64,000 bases of DNA from Pseudomonas sp. P7548 (lineage in GTDB: Bacteria; Pseudomonadota; Gammaproteobacteria; Pseudomonadales; Pseudomonadaceae). Position 1 is the stretch's first letter. Each line of letters starts with the position of its first letter. The position numbers were made by a program, and so were the translations under genes. Shown here piece by piece: positions 45,698 through 53,707 of the stretch. Under the pieces are notes generated by a model. It searched no databases. It worked only from the letters and a program-made list of their open reading frames with translations, and had not been told where the DNA came from. Location: contig NZ_JACARO010000002.1 in the NCBI RefSeq assembly GCF_013386585.1, positions 1 to 64,000 on the forward strand, written 5' to 3'.

Positions 45698-46362
45698 TGA
45701 AGCGCATTTCCCTGGGCCTGGCGACCTTGCTCGCCAGCGTCAGCGCCTACAGCGCTGACATCCCGCTGTACCCGACCGGGCCGGAAAAAGACTCGGCGTT
45801 CCTGCGCTTTGCCAACGGCACCAGCAGCGAGTTGAAGCTGGTGGCCGACGGGTCCAAGGCCAGCCTGGTGCTGGGCGGCGACAAGCTCGTTTCCGACTAC
45901 CTGCCAGTATCGGGGGGCACTGCGCCGATCAAGGGTGTGTTGAGCCAGGGCGGCAAAACCGCTGATCTGGCGGTCACCGTGGCCCCGGGCGAATTCGCCA
46001 CGGTGATCGCAGTGGCCGATGCCAAAGGCGGTATTCGCCAGTTGGTGATCCACGAGCAACCGGACGATTTCAACGCGTTGAAGGCCTCGCTGGCCTTCGT
46101 CAACGCCGACGCCGCGTGCGCCGACGCCAGCCTGGAAGCCGTGGCGCAAAAGGCCGAACTGTTCAAGAAAGCCGCCGAAGGTTCGGTGCAACGTCGCATG
46201 ATCAACCCGGTGGAACTGTCGGTGCAGCTCAAGTGCGCGGGTACGCCAACCGGCCAGCCATTGACGTTCACCCTCAAGGCCGGCGAGCGCTACAGCGTGC
46301 TGGCATTGCCATCCGCTGCCGGTACCAGGTTGTTGTTCGCGCCTGACACGCTCGCTAACTGA
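45694..46362 (+). CDS. wssG: Cellulose acetylation periplasmic protein WssG (AlgF-like)
   Basis: This 222-residue protein has a ~20-residue signal peptide (MKRISLGLATLLASVSAYSA) and then two beta-sandwich domains with the AlgF-like pattern IPLYPTGPEKDSAFLRFANG and LKAGERYSVLALP. By analogy with AlgF it is an adaptor that passes acetyl groups in the periplasm. It contains two cysteines (AACADAS and LKCAGTP). It overlaps wssF by 4 bp and precedes wssH by 17 bases. Confidence 0.88.
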   Translation: MMKRISLGLATLLASVSAYSADIPLYPTGPEKDSAFLRFANGTSSELKLVADGSKASLVLGGDKLVSDYLPVSGGTAPIKGVLSQGGKTADLAVTVAPGEFATVIAVADAKGGIRQLVIHEQPDDFNALKASLAFVNADAACADASLEAVAQKAELFKKAAEGSVQRRMINPVELSVQLKCAGTPTGQPLTFTLKAGERYSVLALPSAAGTRLLFAPDTLAN

Positions 46363-46379
46363 TCGGGCCCGAACCCACC

Positions 46380-47795
46380 ATGGTCTTTGCCTCACTCGAA
46401 TTCCTCACGCTGTTCCTGCCGGCCTTCCTGTTGATCTATGCCCTGGCTCGTCCGAGCTGGCGCAACGTCATCCTGTTGATCGGCAGCTGGTTGTTCTACG
46501 GCTGGTTGAGCCCGTTGTTCCTGTTCCTGCACATGGTGTTGACCGTGGTGGCGTGGGTCGGCGGCTTGCTGGTGGACCGCTCCCGTGAGGACGGCAAAGG
46601 CCGGGTGCGCCTGTTGATCGCGTTGATCGTGTTCAACACGGCGGTGCTGTGTTGGTACAAGTACGCCAACATCGTCGCGGGCACCGTGAGCGAGGTGATC
46701 ACCTGGTACGGCTACATGCCGCTTGATTGGCAGCGCGTGGCCTTGCCGGCCGGCTTGTCGTTCATCGTGCTGCAGGCCATTTCCTACCTGGTGGACGTGC
46801 ACCGTCATACGGTGCCGGTGGAGCGTAGCTTCATCAATTACGCCACCTACATTTCGATGTTCGGGCACTCGATTGCGGGCCCGATCATCCGTTACGACTG
46901 GGTTCGCCGTGAGCTGAACCAGCGTTATTTCAACTGGCCGAATTTTTCCCTGGGCGCGCGGCGCTTCATGATCGGCATGGGCATGAAAGTGCTGGTGGCC
47001 GACACCTTGTCGCCCCTGGTCGACATCGCGTTTCACCTGGAAAACCCCAGCCTGGTGGACGCCTGGATCGGTTGCCTGGCCTATTCGCTGCAACTGTTCT
47101 TCGACTTCGCCGGCTACAGCGCCATGGCCATTGGGCTGGGCCTGATGCTGGGCTTTCACTTCCCGGAAAACTTCAACCGGCCGTACCTGGCCAGCAGCAT
47201 CCAGGACTTCTGGCGGCGCTGGCACCTGTCGTTGTCCAGCTGGTTGCGCGACTACCTGTACATCGCCCTGGGCGGTAACCGTGACGGCGTGTGGCGCACC
47301 TATCGCAACCTGTTCCTGACCATGGCGATTGCCGGGTTGTGGCACGGCGGCGACAGCTGGAACTACCTGCTGTGGGGTTCGGCTCACGGCGTGGCGCTGT
47401 GTGTTGACCGTGCGTGGTCGCGGTCGAGCCTGCCGAGCATTCCGCCGGTGCTGTCGCACATCCTCACGCTGCTGTTTGTGTGCCTGGCCTGGACCCTATT
47501 CCGCGCGCCGGACTTCCACTCGGCGCTGACGATGTATGCCGGCCAGTTCGGCCTGCACGGCATGGGCCTGGGTGATGCGATGGCCGTGGCCATGCGTCCG
47601 GCCCATGGCATGGCCGCGTTGTTGGGCCTGGTGTGCATCATCGCGCCGATCTGGCAGGTGCGCTGCGAGCAGCGCTTTGGCACGCAGCCGTGGTTTGTGG
47701 TGGCGGCCTCGTTGTGGCCGGTGGCCGGGTTTGTGTTGTCGTTCGCGCTGATTGCCAGCCGCGACGCCGTACCGTTTCTGTACTTTCAGTTCTAA
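46380..47795 (+). CDS. wssH: MBOAT O-acyltransferase WssH (AlgI-like)
   Basis: This 471-residue integral membrane acyltransferase of the MBOAT family has about ten TM helices. The catalytic histidine is His322 in AGLWHGGDSWNY, the same residue number as in AlgI. Other family blocks are ISMFGHSIAGPIIRYDW and FWRRWHLSLSSWLRDYLYI. It moves acetyl from a cytoplasmic donor across the membrane to the periplasmic acetylation proteins. It is the membrane component of the WssF-I acetylation module. Confidence 0.95.
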   Translation: MVFASLEFLTLFLPAFLLIYALARPSWRNVILLIGSWLFYGWLSPLFLFLHMVLTVVAWVGGLLVDRSREDGKGRVRLLIALIVFNTAVLCWYKYANIVAGTVSEVITWYGYMPLDWQRVALPAGLSFIVLQAISYLVDVHRHTVPVERSFINYATYISMFGHSIAGPIIRYDWVRRELNQRYFNWPNFSLGARRFMIGMGMKVLVADTLSPLVDIAFHLENPSLVDAWIGCLAYSLQLFFDFAGYSAMAIGLGLMLGFHFPENFNRPYLASSIQDFWRRWHLSLSSWLRDYLYIALGGNRDGVWRTYRNLFLTMAIAGLWHGGDSWNYLLWGSAHGVALCVDRAWSRSSLPSIPPVLSHILTLLFVCLAWTLFRAPDFHSALTMYAGQFGLHGMGLGDAMAVAMRPAHGMAALLGLVCIIAPIWQVRCEQRFGTQPWFVVAASLWPVAGFVLSFALIASRDAVPFLYFQF

Positions 47796-47807
47796 GGACG
47801 CCCGACC

Positions 47808-48932
47808 ATGCCTGCTCCTACCGCGCCGACGCCACCGAGTGAAGTGGCCGTTCGTACCAGCCCGCTGGCGGCCTGGGTGCTGGTGCCTTTCCTGGCGGCG
47901 GGGCTGTTGTCCTGTGCCTGGCTGATGGTCAAAGGGCCGATCAGTTTCCTGCCGGCCAAGGTCGACAGCGACATGCTGCTGCACGGCGACGTGACCCACC
48001 GCTTTGCCAAGGAGCTGGCCAAGGCGCCGATGGCGATCCAGGCCGCTAACCTTGAGCGCGGCGGCAGTTGGCTGGCGTTTGGCGACACCGGGCCGCGTGT
48101 GCGGCAGGGCTGCCCGGGCTGGCTGTTTATCAGCGATGAACTGCGCATCAACCGTCACGCCGAGGCCAACGCGCAGACCAAGGCTCAGGCGGTGATCGAC
48201 CTGCACAAGCAGCTGGGCAACAGAGGCATCGACCTGCAAGTGGTGGTGGTGCCAGACAAGAGCCGCATTGCTGCCGCCGAGCGTTGTGGTCTGTACCGCC
48301 CAGCTGTGCTCGACAGCCGGATTCAGAGTTGGACCGGTGTGTTGCAGGCCGCTGGCGTTTCCGCGCTGGACCTGACCGACACCCTGAAACCCTTGGGCGC
48401 CGAGGCGTATCTGCGCACCGACACCCACTGGAGCGAGATCGGCTCCAACGCCGGTGCGAAGGCCCTGGCGCAGCGCATCCAGCAGCGCGGCATCCAGGCC
48501 ACGCCGGAGCAGGCGTTCGACATCACCCAGGCGCCGCTCGCGGTGCGTCCCGGTGACCTGGTGCGCCTGGCCGGCCTGGATTGGCTGCCGCCGAAGTTGC
48601 AACCGCCAGGGGAGTCGGTCGCGGCGAGCAGCGCCCATGAAACGGGCGGTACCACCAGCAATGCCGACGACCTGTTTGGCGACGCGGGCCTGCCGAATGT
48701 GGCGCTGATCGGCACGTCGTTCTCGCGCAATTCCAACTTCGTCGGCTTCCTGCAAAAAGCCCTGAATGCACCGGTGGGTAATTTCAGCAAAGACGGCGGT
48801 GAGTTTTCCGGGGCGGCCAAAGCCTATTTCGACAGCCCGGCGTTCAAACAGACGCCGCCCAAGCTGTTGATTTGGGAGATTCCCGAGCGGGACCTGCAAA
48901 CGCCGTACGATCCGATCACTGTCGGTCAGTAA
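47808..48932 (+). CDS. wssI: Cellulose acetyltransferase WssI (AlgJ/AlgX-like)
   Basis: This 374-residue protein has one N-terminal TM anchor (residues ~16-37) and a periplasmic SGNH-like domain with Asp205-Thr-His207 (RTDTHWSEIGS) and Ser304 (IGTSFSRNSNF), the catalytic triad pattern of AlgJ. It probably attaches acetyl groups to glucan hydroxyls. It follows wssH by 12 bases. It is the last gene of the acetylation module; a 177-bp gap with its own conserved block separates it from wssJ. Confidence 0.9.
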   Translation: MPAPTAPTPPSEVAVRTSPLAAWVLVPFLAAGLLSCAWLMVKGPISFLPAKVDSDMLLHGDVTHRFAKELAKAPMAIQAANLERGGSWLAFGDTGPRVRQGCPGWLFISDELRINRHAEANAQTKAQAVIDLHKQLGNRGIDLQVVVVPDKSRIAAAERCGLYRPAVLDSRIQSWTGVLQAAGVSALDLTDTLKPLGAEAYLRTDTHWSEIGSNAGAKALAQRIQQRGIQATPEQAFDITQAPLAVRPGDLVRLAGLDWLPPKLQPPGESVAASSAHETGGTTSNADDLFGDAGLPNVALIGTSFSRNSNFVGFLQKALNAPVGNFSKDGGEFSGAAKAYFDSPAFKQTPPKLLIWEIPERDLQTPYDPITVGQ

Positions 48933-48973
48933 TTTGACGAATTGCCGCCTGTCTAAAAAATAGGCAGCTATAC

Positions 48974-49014
48974 CACCAAAATAATGACACTTTGATGGGG
49001 CTGTAACAGAATGC
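48974..49014. promoter_or_regulatory. Conserved block upstream of wssJ (shared with wssA)
   Basis: These 41 bases match the block at 34280-34320 in 30 positions without gaps. It lies in the 177-bp gap after wssI, about 95 bases before wssJ, and suggests wssJ has its own regulatory input. Confidence 0.5.
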
Positions 49015-49109
49015 TTGCACAGAGACGCACACAAAAAGACCTGCGGTAAGCCCTCGCCTTTCTTGCCGACCCCTCACGTCTTTAAGATGCGCCGTGTGGA
49101 GTTCAGGCC

Positions 49110-50036
49110 ATGAGCCTTACTGATCGAATTTTCTGTCTGCTAGGCAAGGATGTCGCCCGAGATCCCCAAGGATTGAATGCGCGCCTGCATTTCTTTGGCA
49201 GCATTCCCGTCGATGACGGCACCCCCTTTCCCCCTCCCAGTGCCAATGAACACGCCCCGCCGGTGCAGGTGATGGCGCAGCGCCCGAAAGTCGTAGCGTT
49301 GGTGTCGATCAATGGCGGCGTGGGTCGCAGCACCCTGGCGGCGGCGTTGAGCAGCGGCTTGCAGCGCCAGGGCGAATCGGTGGTCGCGCTGGACCTGGAC
49401 CCGCAAAACGCCTTGCGCCATCACTTCGGGGTGAGCGCAGCGTTGCCGGGGATCGGGCGCACCAGCCTGCAACACGGCCAGTGGCGCCCACTTCAACAAG
49501 CCGGTTTCGCCGGCTGCCAGATGATTGCCTTTGGTGACACCACCGAGCAACAACAGGAAAACCTGCACCGCTGGCTCAAGCAGGAAACCGGTTGGCTGGC
49601 GCGGCACGTGGCGGACCTTGGCCTGAACGAGCGGCAAACGTTGATCATCGATACGCAGGCCGGCAATAACGTGTATTTCCATCAAGCGCTGAGCATCGCC
49701 GATGTGGTGGTGGTCGTGGCGCAGGCGGATGCCGCTTCCCTGGGCACCCTCGACCAGATGGAGGTATTGCTCGCGCCGTACCTGGCGCACCCTAAGGCGC
49801 CGCGTGTTCATTACGTGATCAACCAACTGGATGAGGACAATGCCTTCAGCCTGGACATGCTCGAAGCCTTCAAGCAGCGCTTGGGCAGTGCCCCGATGGA
49901 AGTGCATCACGACGCAGCGATCAGCGAAGCGCTGGCCTTTGGCACCGACCCGTTGGACAGCCCAACGATCAGCCTGGCGTGTGACGATATCAACGACCTG
50001 TGCCGGCTGTTGAAGGCGCCTAAAAAAACCGCCTGA
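49110..50036 (+). CDS. wssJ: MinD/BcsQ-like protein WssJ (paralogue of WssA)
   Basis: This 308-residue ParA/MinD-fold protein is clearly homologous to WssA: GGVGRSTLAAALSSGLQRQG and DLDPQNALRHHF are nearly identical, and the N-terminus MSLTDRIFCLL matches MSRADDISKLF. The deviant Walker A reads SINGGVGRST, so the signature lysine is Asn68 and the second lysine is Arg73. It may bind nucleotide weakly or not at all. The acidic N-terminal spacer of WssA is much shorter here. It ends the wss operon and may be expressed separately. Confidence 0.9.
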   Translation: MSLTDRIFCLLGKDVARDPQGLNARLHFFGSIPVDDGTPFPPPSANEHAPPVQVMAQRPKVVALVSINGGVGRSTLAAALSSGLQRQGESVVALDLDPQNALRHHFGVSAALPGIGRTSLQHGQWRPLQQAGFAGCQMIAFGDTTEQQQENLHRWLKQETGWLARHVADLGLNERQTLIIDTQAGNNVYFHQALSIADVVVVVAQADAASLGTLDQMEVLLAPYLAHPKAPRVHYVINQLDEDNAFSLDMLEAFKQRLGSAPMEVHHDAAISEALAFGTDPLDSPTISLACDDINDLCRLLKAPKKTA

Positions 50037-50046
50037 AGCGCGGTTT
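50026..50046 (+). terminator. Weak hairpin at the end of wssJ
   Basis: AAACCGC pairs with GCGGTTT across the wssJ stop codon. There is no good T tract, so the operon may end elsewhere or with Rho. Confidence 0.35.
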
Positions 50047-50194
50047 ATACGCTTAACGCGCGATGCTTATGCACAATCGGTTGGTTGGGCCTGTCACGAA
50101 ACAGCCATTTTGTGGAGCCGTTCTCAACACGCTGCAACTGCCTGTTTTGTGTGCATTTTATTTTATGAACAAAAAATGACCAGCAGGCCTTTTG

Positions 50195-50219
50195 GGCTGT
50201 AGCGCTGATGGCTACAGCC
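50195..50219. other. Hairpin downstream of the methyltransferase gene
   Basis: GGCTGTAGC and GCTACAGCC form a perfect 9-bp stem. On the minus strand it lies after the methyltransferase stop and is followed 22 bases later by TTTTTTG, so it may be part of a transcript end. A perfect DnaA box (50244-50252) is adjacent. Confidence 0.4.
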
Positions 50220-50277
50220 TCCGTAAAGAATTCATCAACAGAGTTATCCACAGGGCGTAACACGAAGAGTTTGCCCC

Positions 50278-51465
50278 TTAATCGCGCTCGGCCAGCACCA
50301 TCAGGTTACGCGGGGTCAGGGCCGGTTCGCAGAAGGTGCCTATTTCAACCATGTAGCCTGCTTCCTTCAGGAAAAGTGCCCGGTCCAGCACCAGCCACAT
50401 CTCCAGTGGGCGCCGAAACAGCCCACGCACCAGTTCCAGGTTGCGCACCTGCGCCAAGCGCTGCCAGCCGTGGGCTTCCAGCGCGTCCCAATCTTGCTCG
50501 CCTGTGGATAACCCTTTGAGGGTTGCCAGGGCCTGGCAGTACTCGGCAAACGGCTTGCCCAGCCAACTGGCGGGCAGGGAGGGGGTGGGCAGGTAGTCGT
50601 CACACCCGCGCAACTGGCGTTGCAGATGGTCGAACCCCAGGCGCCGGGCCATCGACACGTCGCGTTGCTGGCGCACCCGTGCGCCCGCCGTAACGGTTTC
50701 GCTCAACGGCAGGCCCAGGTCATCCACTGACAGCTGCAAGGCCGAAGCACGTCCCACAGCGGACAGCGCTTGATAGCGCTCGTCACCGATGCGGTTGTAG
50801 CAGCAGGGCGCCACTGCCAGTTGTTTGCAGCCCGCGGCGCTGGCCAACTGCAACAGGCGCACGTGCAAATCGCCGCAGGCATGCAGGGCGACGGGGGTGT
50901 GCTCGGGGCTTATCGCCACGTTCGCCATGACGTCTTGCAGGGTGTGGGTCACGGGCAAGTGATGGTGATCACTCAGGGCCTGGCCTGCGGCAATCAGCGC
51001 TGGGTCGTATTCCAGGCAGGTCAGTCGCTGGCCGGGTTGCAACAGGCGACGGCCGAGGTGGCCTTTGCCGGCGCACCAGTCCAGCCAGTGCTGTGGTGTG
51101 TCGGTGAAGGTCAGGGCGGCGCCGAAGGCTTCGATCTGTTGCCACTTGCGCCCGGGCACATCGACGTTCAAGCGACGATGAGCAGGCGCCAAGGGCTGCG
51201 TCGATAACTTATCCACAGCACTGAGCTGGCGGGCTGTGGCGGCCAGCTGTGGAAAAGGTGCCGGCGCGGGCAGGTCATGGGGTTGGTTGTGACTGGTTTC
51301 GGCGTCGTCCAACGAGCGTTGGCGCAGCCACCTGGCGAGTTCGGGGTGCTCGGTTTCCCAGGGCAAGTGCTGGTGCGTGAAGGGCCGTGGTCGCCACAGC
51401 CCTTGGTGCTCGATCAGGAACGCGTCCAGTGCCTGGAAGCGTGCCTCAGCGTCCTTGGCTAGCAT
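50278..51465 (-). CDS. SAM-dependent methyltransferase (Methyltransf_32-like)
   Basis: The protein has 395 residues from the ATG at 51465, overlapping the preceding permease gene by 20 bp; an upstream start would add 12 residues inside that gene. It has a SAM-binding glycine loop (LDWCAGKGHLGRRLL), an acidic ECLEYDP-type strand (LTCLEYDPALIAA), HACGDLH, and the PCCYNR motif (VAPCCYNRIGD) of the Methyltransf_32/METTL25 group. The substrate is unknown, possibly RNA or protein. Being the last gene of an amino-acid transporter operon does not explain its role. Confidence 0.8.
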   Translation of the reverse strand: MLAKDAEARFQALDAFLIEHQGLWRPRPFTHQHLPWETEHPELARWLRQRSLDDAETSHNQPHDLPAPAPFPQLAATARQLSAVDKLSTQPLAPAHRRLNVDVPGRKWQQIEAFGAALTFTDTPQHWLDWCAGKGHLGRRLLQPGQRLTCLEYDPALIAAGQALSDHHHLPVTHTLQDVMANVAISPEHTPVALHACGDLHVRLLQLASAAGCKQLAVAPCCYNRIGDERYQALSAVGRASALQLSVDDLGLPLSETVTAGARVRQQRDVSMARRLGFDHLQRQLRGCDDYLPTPSLPASWLGKPFAEYCQALATLKGLSTGEQDWDALEAHGWQRLAQVRNLELVRGLFRRPLEMWLVLDRALFLKEAGYMVEIGTFCEPALTPRNLMVLAERD

Positions 51466-52177
51466 CGACGCGCAGCCAGCGTTCCAGCAGTTTGAAGCCA
51501 CGCACCAGGATGTAGGCCATCAACAGGTAGAACAGGCCGGCGGCGAAGAAGATCTCCACCGGCAAGTACGTGCGGGCAATGATGGTTCGCGCCATGCCGG
51601 TCAGTTCCAGCAGCGTCACGGTACTGGCCAGGGCACTGGCCTTGAGCATCAGGATCACTTCGTTGCTGTAGGCCGGCAGGCCGATGCGCGAGGCGCGAGG
51701 CAGGATGATGTAGAACAGCGTCTTGGGCTTGGACATGCCCAGGGCGCGCGCCGCTTCGATCTCACCCGGCGGAATGGCCTGGATGGCGCCCCGCAGGATC
51801 TCGGCGATATACGCGGCGGTGTGCAGGGTCATGGTGGCGGTGGCACACCAGAACGGATCGCGCAGGTAGGGCCACATGAAGCTTTTGCGCACCGTGTCGA
51901 ACTGCGCCAGGCCGTAGTAGACCAGGAACAACTGCACCAGCAGCGGCGTGCCACGGAAGAAGAAAATGTAGGCGTAGGGCAGGGCGCTCACGTACCAGCG
52001 GCGCGAAGAGCGGGCGATGCCCAACGGAATCGCCAGCAACAGGCCGGCGATCACGGCAATGGCCACCAACTCCAGGGTCAGGGTTGCGCCTTGGGCGAGT
52101 TTGGGCAGCCATTTGATGATCACGGCCCAGTTCAGGCCCAGGTCAAAATGCGACAGCCAGCTGTAGTCACCGCTCAT
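51446..52177 (-). CDS. Polar amino-acid ABC transporter permease (HisM/ArtM-type)
   Basis: This 243-residue inner-membrane protein has five TM helices and the conserved EAA loop region EIEAARALGMSKPKTLFYIILP. It is one half of the membrane channel with the HisQ-type permease upstream, which it overlaps by 4 bp. The 3' end overlaps the methyltransferase gene by 20 bp. Substrate by family: basic or other polar amino acids. Confidence 0.9.
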   Translation of the reverse strand: MSGDYSWLSHFDLGLNWAVIIKWLPKLAQGATLTLELVAIAVIAGLLLAIPLGIARSSRRWYVSALPYAYIFFFRGTPLLVQLFLVYYGLAQFDTVRKSFMWPYLRDPFWCATATMTLHTAAYIAEILRGAIQAIPPGEIEAARALGMSKPKTLFYIILPRASRIGLPAYSNEVILMLKASALASTVTLLELTGMARTIIARTYLPVEIFFAAGLFYLLMAYILVRGFKLLERWLRVDASQGR

Positions 52178-52869
52178 TGGGTGCTCCTTGCAAAGCCGCG
52201 GGCGGCGCGTTTTTCCAGGAAGTGCATGCCGGTCATGGCCAGCACGGTAAGGCCCAGGTACATGAAGGCCGCCACCATGAAGAAGGTGAACGGTTGCTTG
52301 GTGACGGTCACGCCGATCTGCGCATGACGCATGATTTCTTCAAGGCCGATCACCGAGACCAGCGCGGTGTCCTTCATCAGGATCATGAACAGGTTGCCCA
52401 GGCCCGGCAGGGCGATGCGCCACATCTGCGGCATGATCAACCGGGTGAAAATCCGCAGCTTCGACAGCCCCAGCGCCACACCCGCTTCGCGGTGGCCCTT
52501 GGGAATGGCGAGGATTGCGCCACGGAAGACTTCGGTGGCGTAGGCGCCAAAGCACAGGCCCAGGGCGATGACCCCGGCGGCAAAGGCACTGAGGGAAAGG
52601 TCGGGGTTGCCGAAGAATTCACCGAGGGCGCGCATCAGGTTGACGGTGCCGAAGTAGATCAGCAGCACCCACAGCAATTCGGGAATGCCGCGAACGATCG
52701 TCGAATAGGCACCGCCCAGCCATTGCAGTGGCTTGTACGGGGAAGTCTTGGCCAAGGCGCCGGCAAGGCCCAGCACCAGCCCCAGGCACAGGGCCGTGAG
52801 CGCCAGTTTGACGGTCATCAGCGCGCCAGCGGCAAGCGCCGGGCCGAATCCGTAGAGGTCGAAATTCAT
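52174..52869 (-). CDS. Polar amino-acid ABC transporter permease (HisQ-type)
   Basis: The protein has 231 residues from the ATG at 52869 (MNFDLYGFGPALAAG); a TTG six codons earlier is less likely. It has five TM helices and the EAA loop GHREAGVALGLSKLRIFTRL. It pairs with the HisM-type permease by 4-bp overlap and follows the binding-protein gene by 72 bases. It belongs to the histidine/lysine/arginine transporter class. Confidence 0.9.
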   Translation of the reverse strand: MNFDLYGFGPALAAGALMTVKLALTALCLGLVLGLAGALAKTSPYKPLQWLGGAYSTIVRGIPELLWVLLIYFGTVNLMRALGEFFGNPDLSLSAFAAGVIALGLCFGAYATEVFRGAILAIPKGHREAGVALGLSKLRIFTRLIMPQMWRIALPGLGNLFMILMKDTALVSVIGLEEIMRHAQIGVTVTKQPFTFFMVAAFMYLGLTVLAMTGMHFLEKRAARGFARSTQ

Positions 52870-52941
52870 GGTGTTTTCATATCGCAAGGCATTGCTAGAA
52901 GCCGACGCGCTCAGGTGAGCGCGTCGGGCAAGTCGCTCAGG

Positions 52942-53694
52942 TCATTCGATGCTGAACGGGAAGTACTTGTCGTTGATCTTCTTGTAGGTGCCGTCTGCCT
53001 TGATCTCTGCCAGGGCTTTGTTCAGGCGCTCGCGCAGCGGGTCGCCCTTGCGTACGGCGATACCGATCTTGTCGCTCTCTACCACCGGGTCGCCTTTGAA
53101 CTCATAGGCCGAACCGTCTTTGCTCTTGAGCCATTCGTACTGCACGTACTTGTCGGCGAGGATGCCGTCGAGGCGGCCGGACGTCAGGTCGAGGTAGGCG
53201 TTTTCCTGGGTGTCATACAGCTTGGCGGTGGTGTCCGGCAGCTTGTCTTCCAGGTAGGTGCCGGCCAGCGTCGCGCGTTGGGCGCCGATGGTCTTGCCCT
53301 TCAGGTAAGCGGCGTCGGTCTTGAAGTCTGCGGTGGCCTTGGGCGCGATGAACTGCAGCTTGTTGGAGTAGTACGGGTCGGTGAAGTCGACGGCCTGCTT
53401 GCGTTCATCGGTGATGGACAGCGAGGACACCAGGAAGTCGAACTTCTTGGCATTCAGGGCCGGGATGATGCCGTCCCAGTCGGACACATACACTTCGCAC
53501 TTCTCGACTTTCATCTTGGCGCACAGGGCGTCGCCGATGTCTTTGTCGAAGCCGACGACGTTGCCGCTGGCGTCCTTATTGTTGAACGGCGGGTAGGCCG
53601 CTTCGATCCCCATTTTCAAGGTTTCTGCCATGGCCGTGGCGCTGAACGCCATCGAGACGGCCGCGGCCAGAAGGAATTTTTTATAGTTCTGCAT
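52942..53694 (-). CDS. Periplasmic amino-acid-binding protein of the ABC transporter
   Basis: The protein has 250 residues from the ATG at 53694, with GGAG about 10 bases upstream; a longer frame overlaps the ATPase gene. It has a ~22-residue signal peptide (ending TAMA) and then the SBP family-3 start ETLKMGIEAAYPPFNNKD with the signature GFDKDIGDALCAKM. Two cysteines (Cys of DALCAKM and KCEVYV) likely form the disulfide seen in LAO/HisJ proteins. The ligand class is lysine/arginine/ornithine/histidine by similarity. Confidence 0.92.
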   Translation of the reverse strand: MQNYKKFLLAAAVSMAFSATAMAETLKMGIEAAYPPFNNKDASGNVVGFDKDIGDALCAKMKVEKCEVYVSDWDGIIPALNAKKFDFLVSSLSITDERKQAVDFTDPYYSNKLQFIAPKATADFKTDAAYLKGKTIGAQRATLAGTYLEDKLPDTTAKLYDTQENAYLDLTSGRLDGILADKYVQYEWLKSKDGSAYEFKGDPVVESDKIGIAVRKGDPLRERLNKALAEIKADGTYKKINDKYFPFSIE

Positions 53695-53707
53695 GCATGT
53701 TGCTCCG

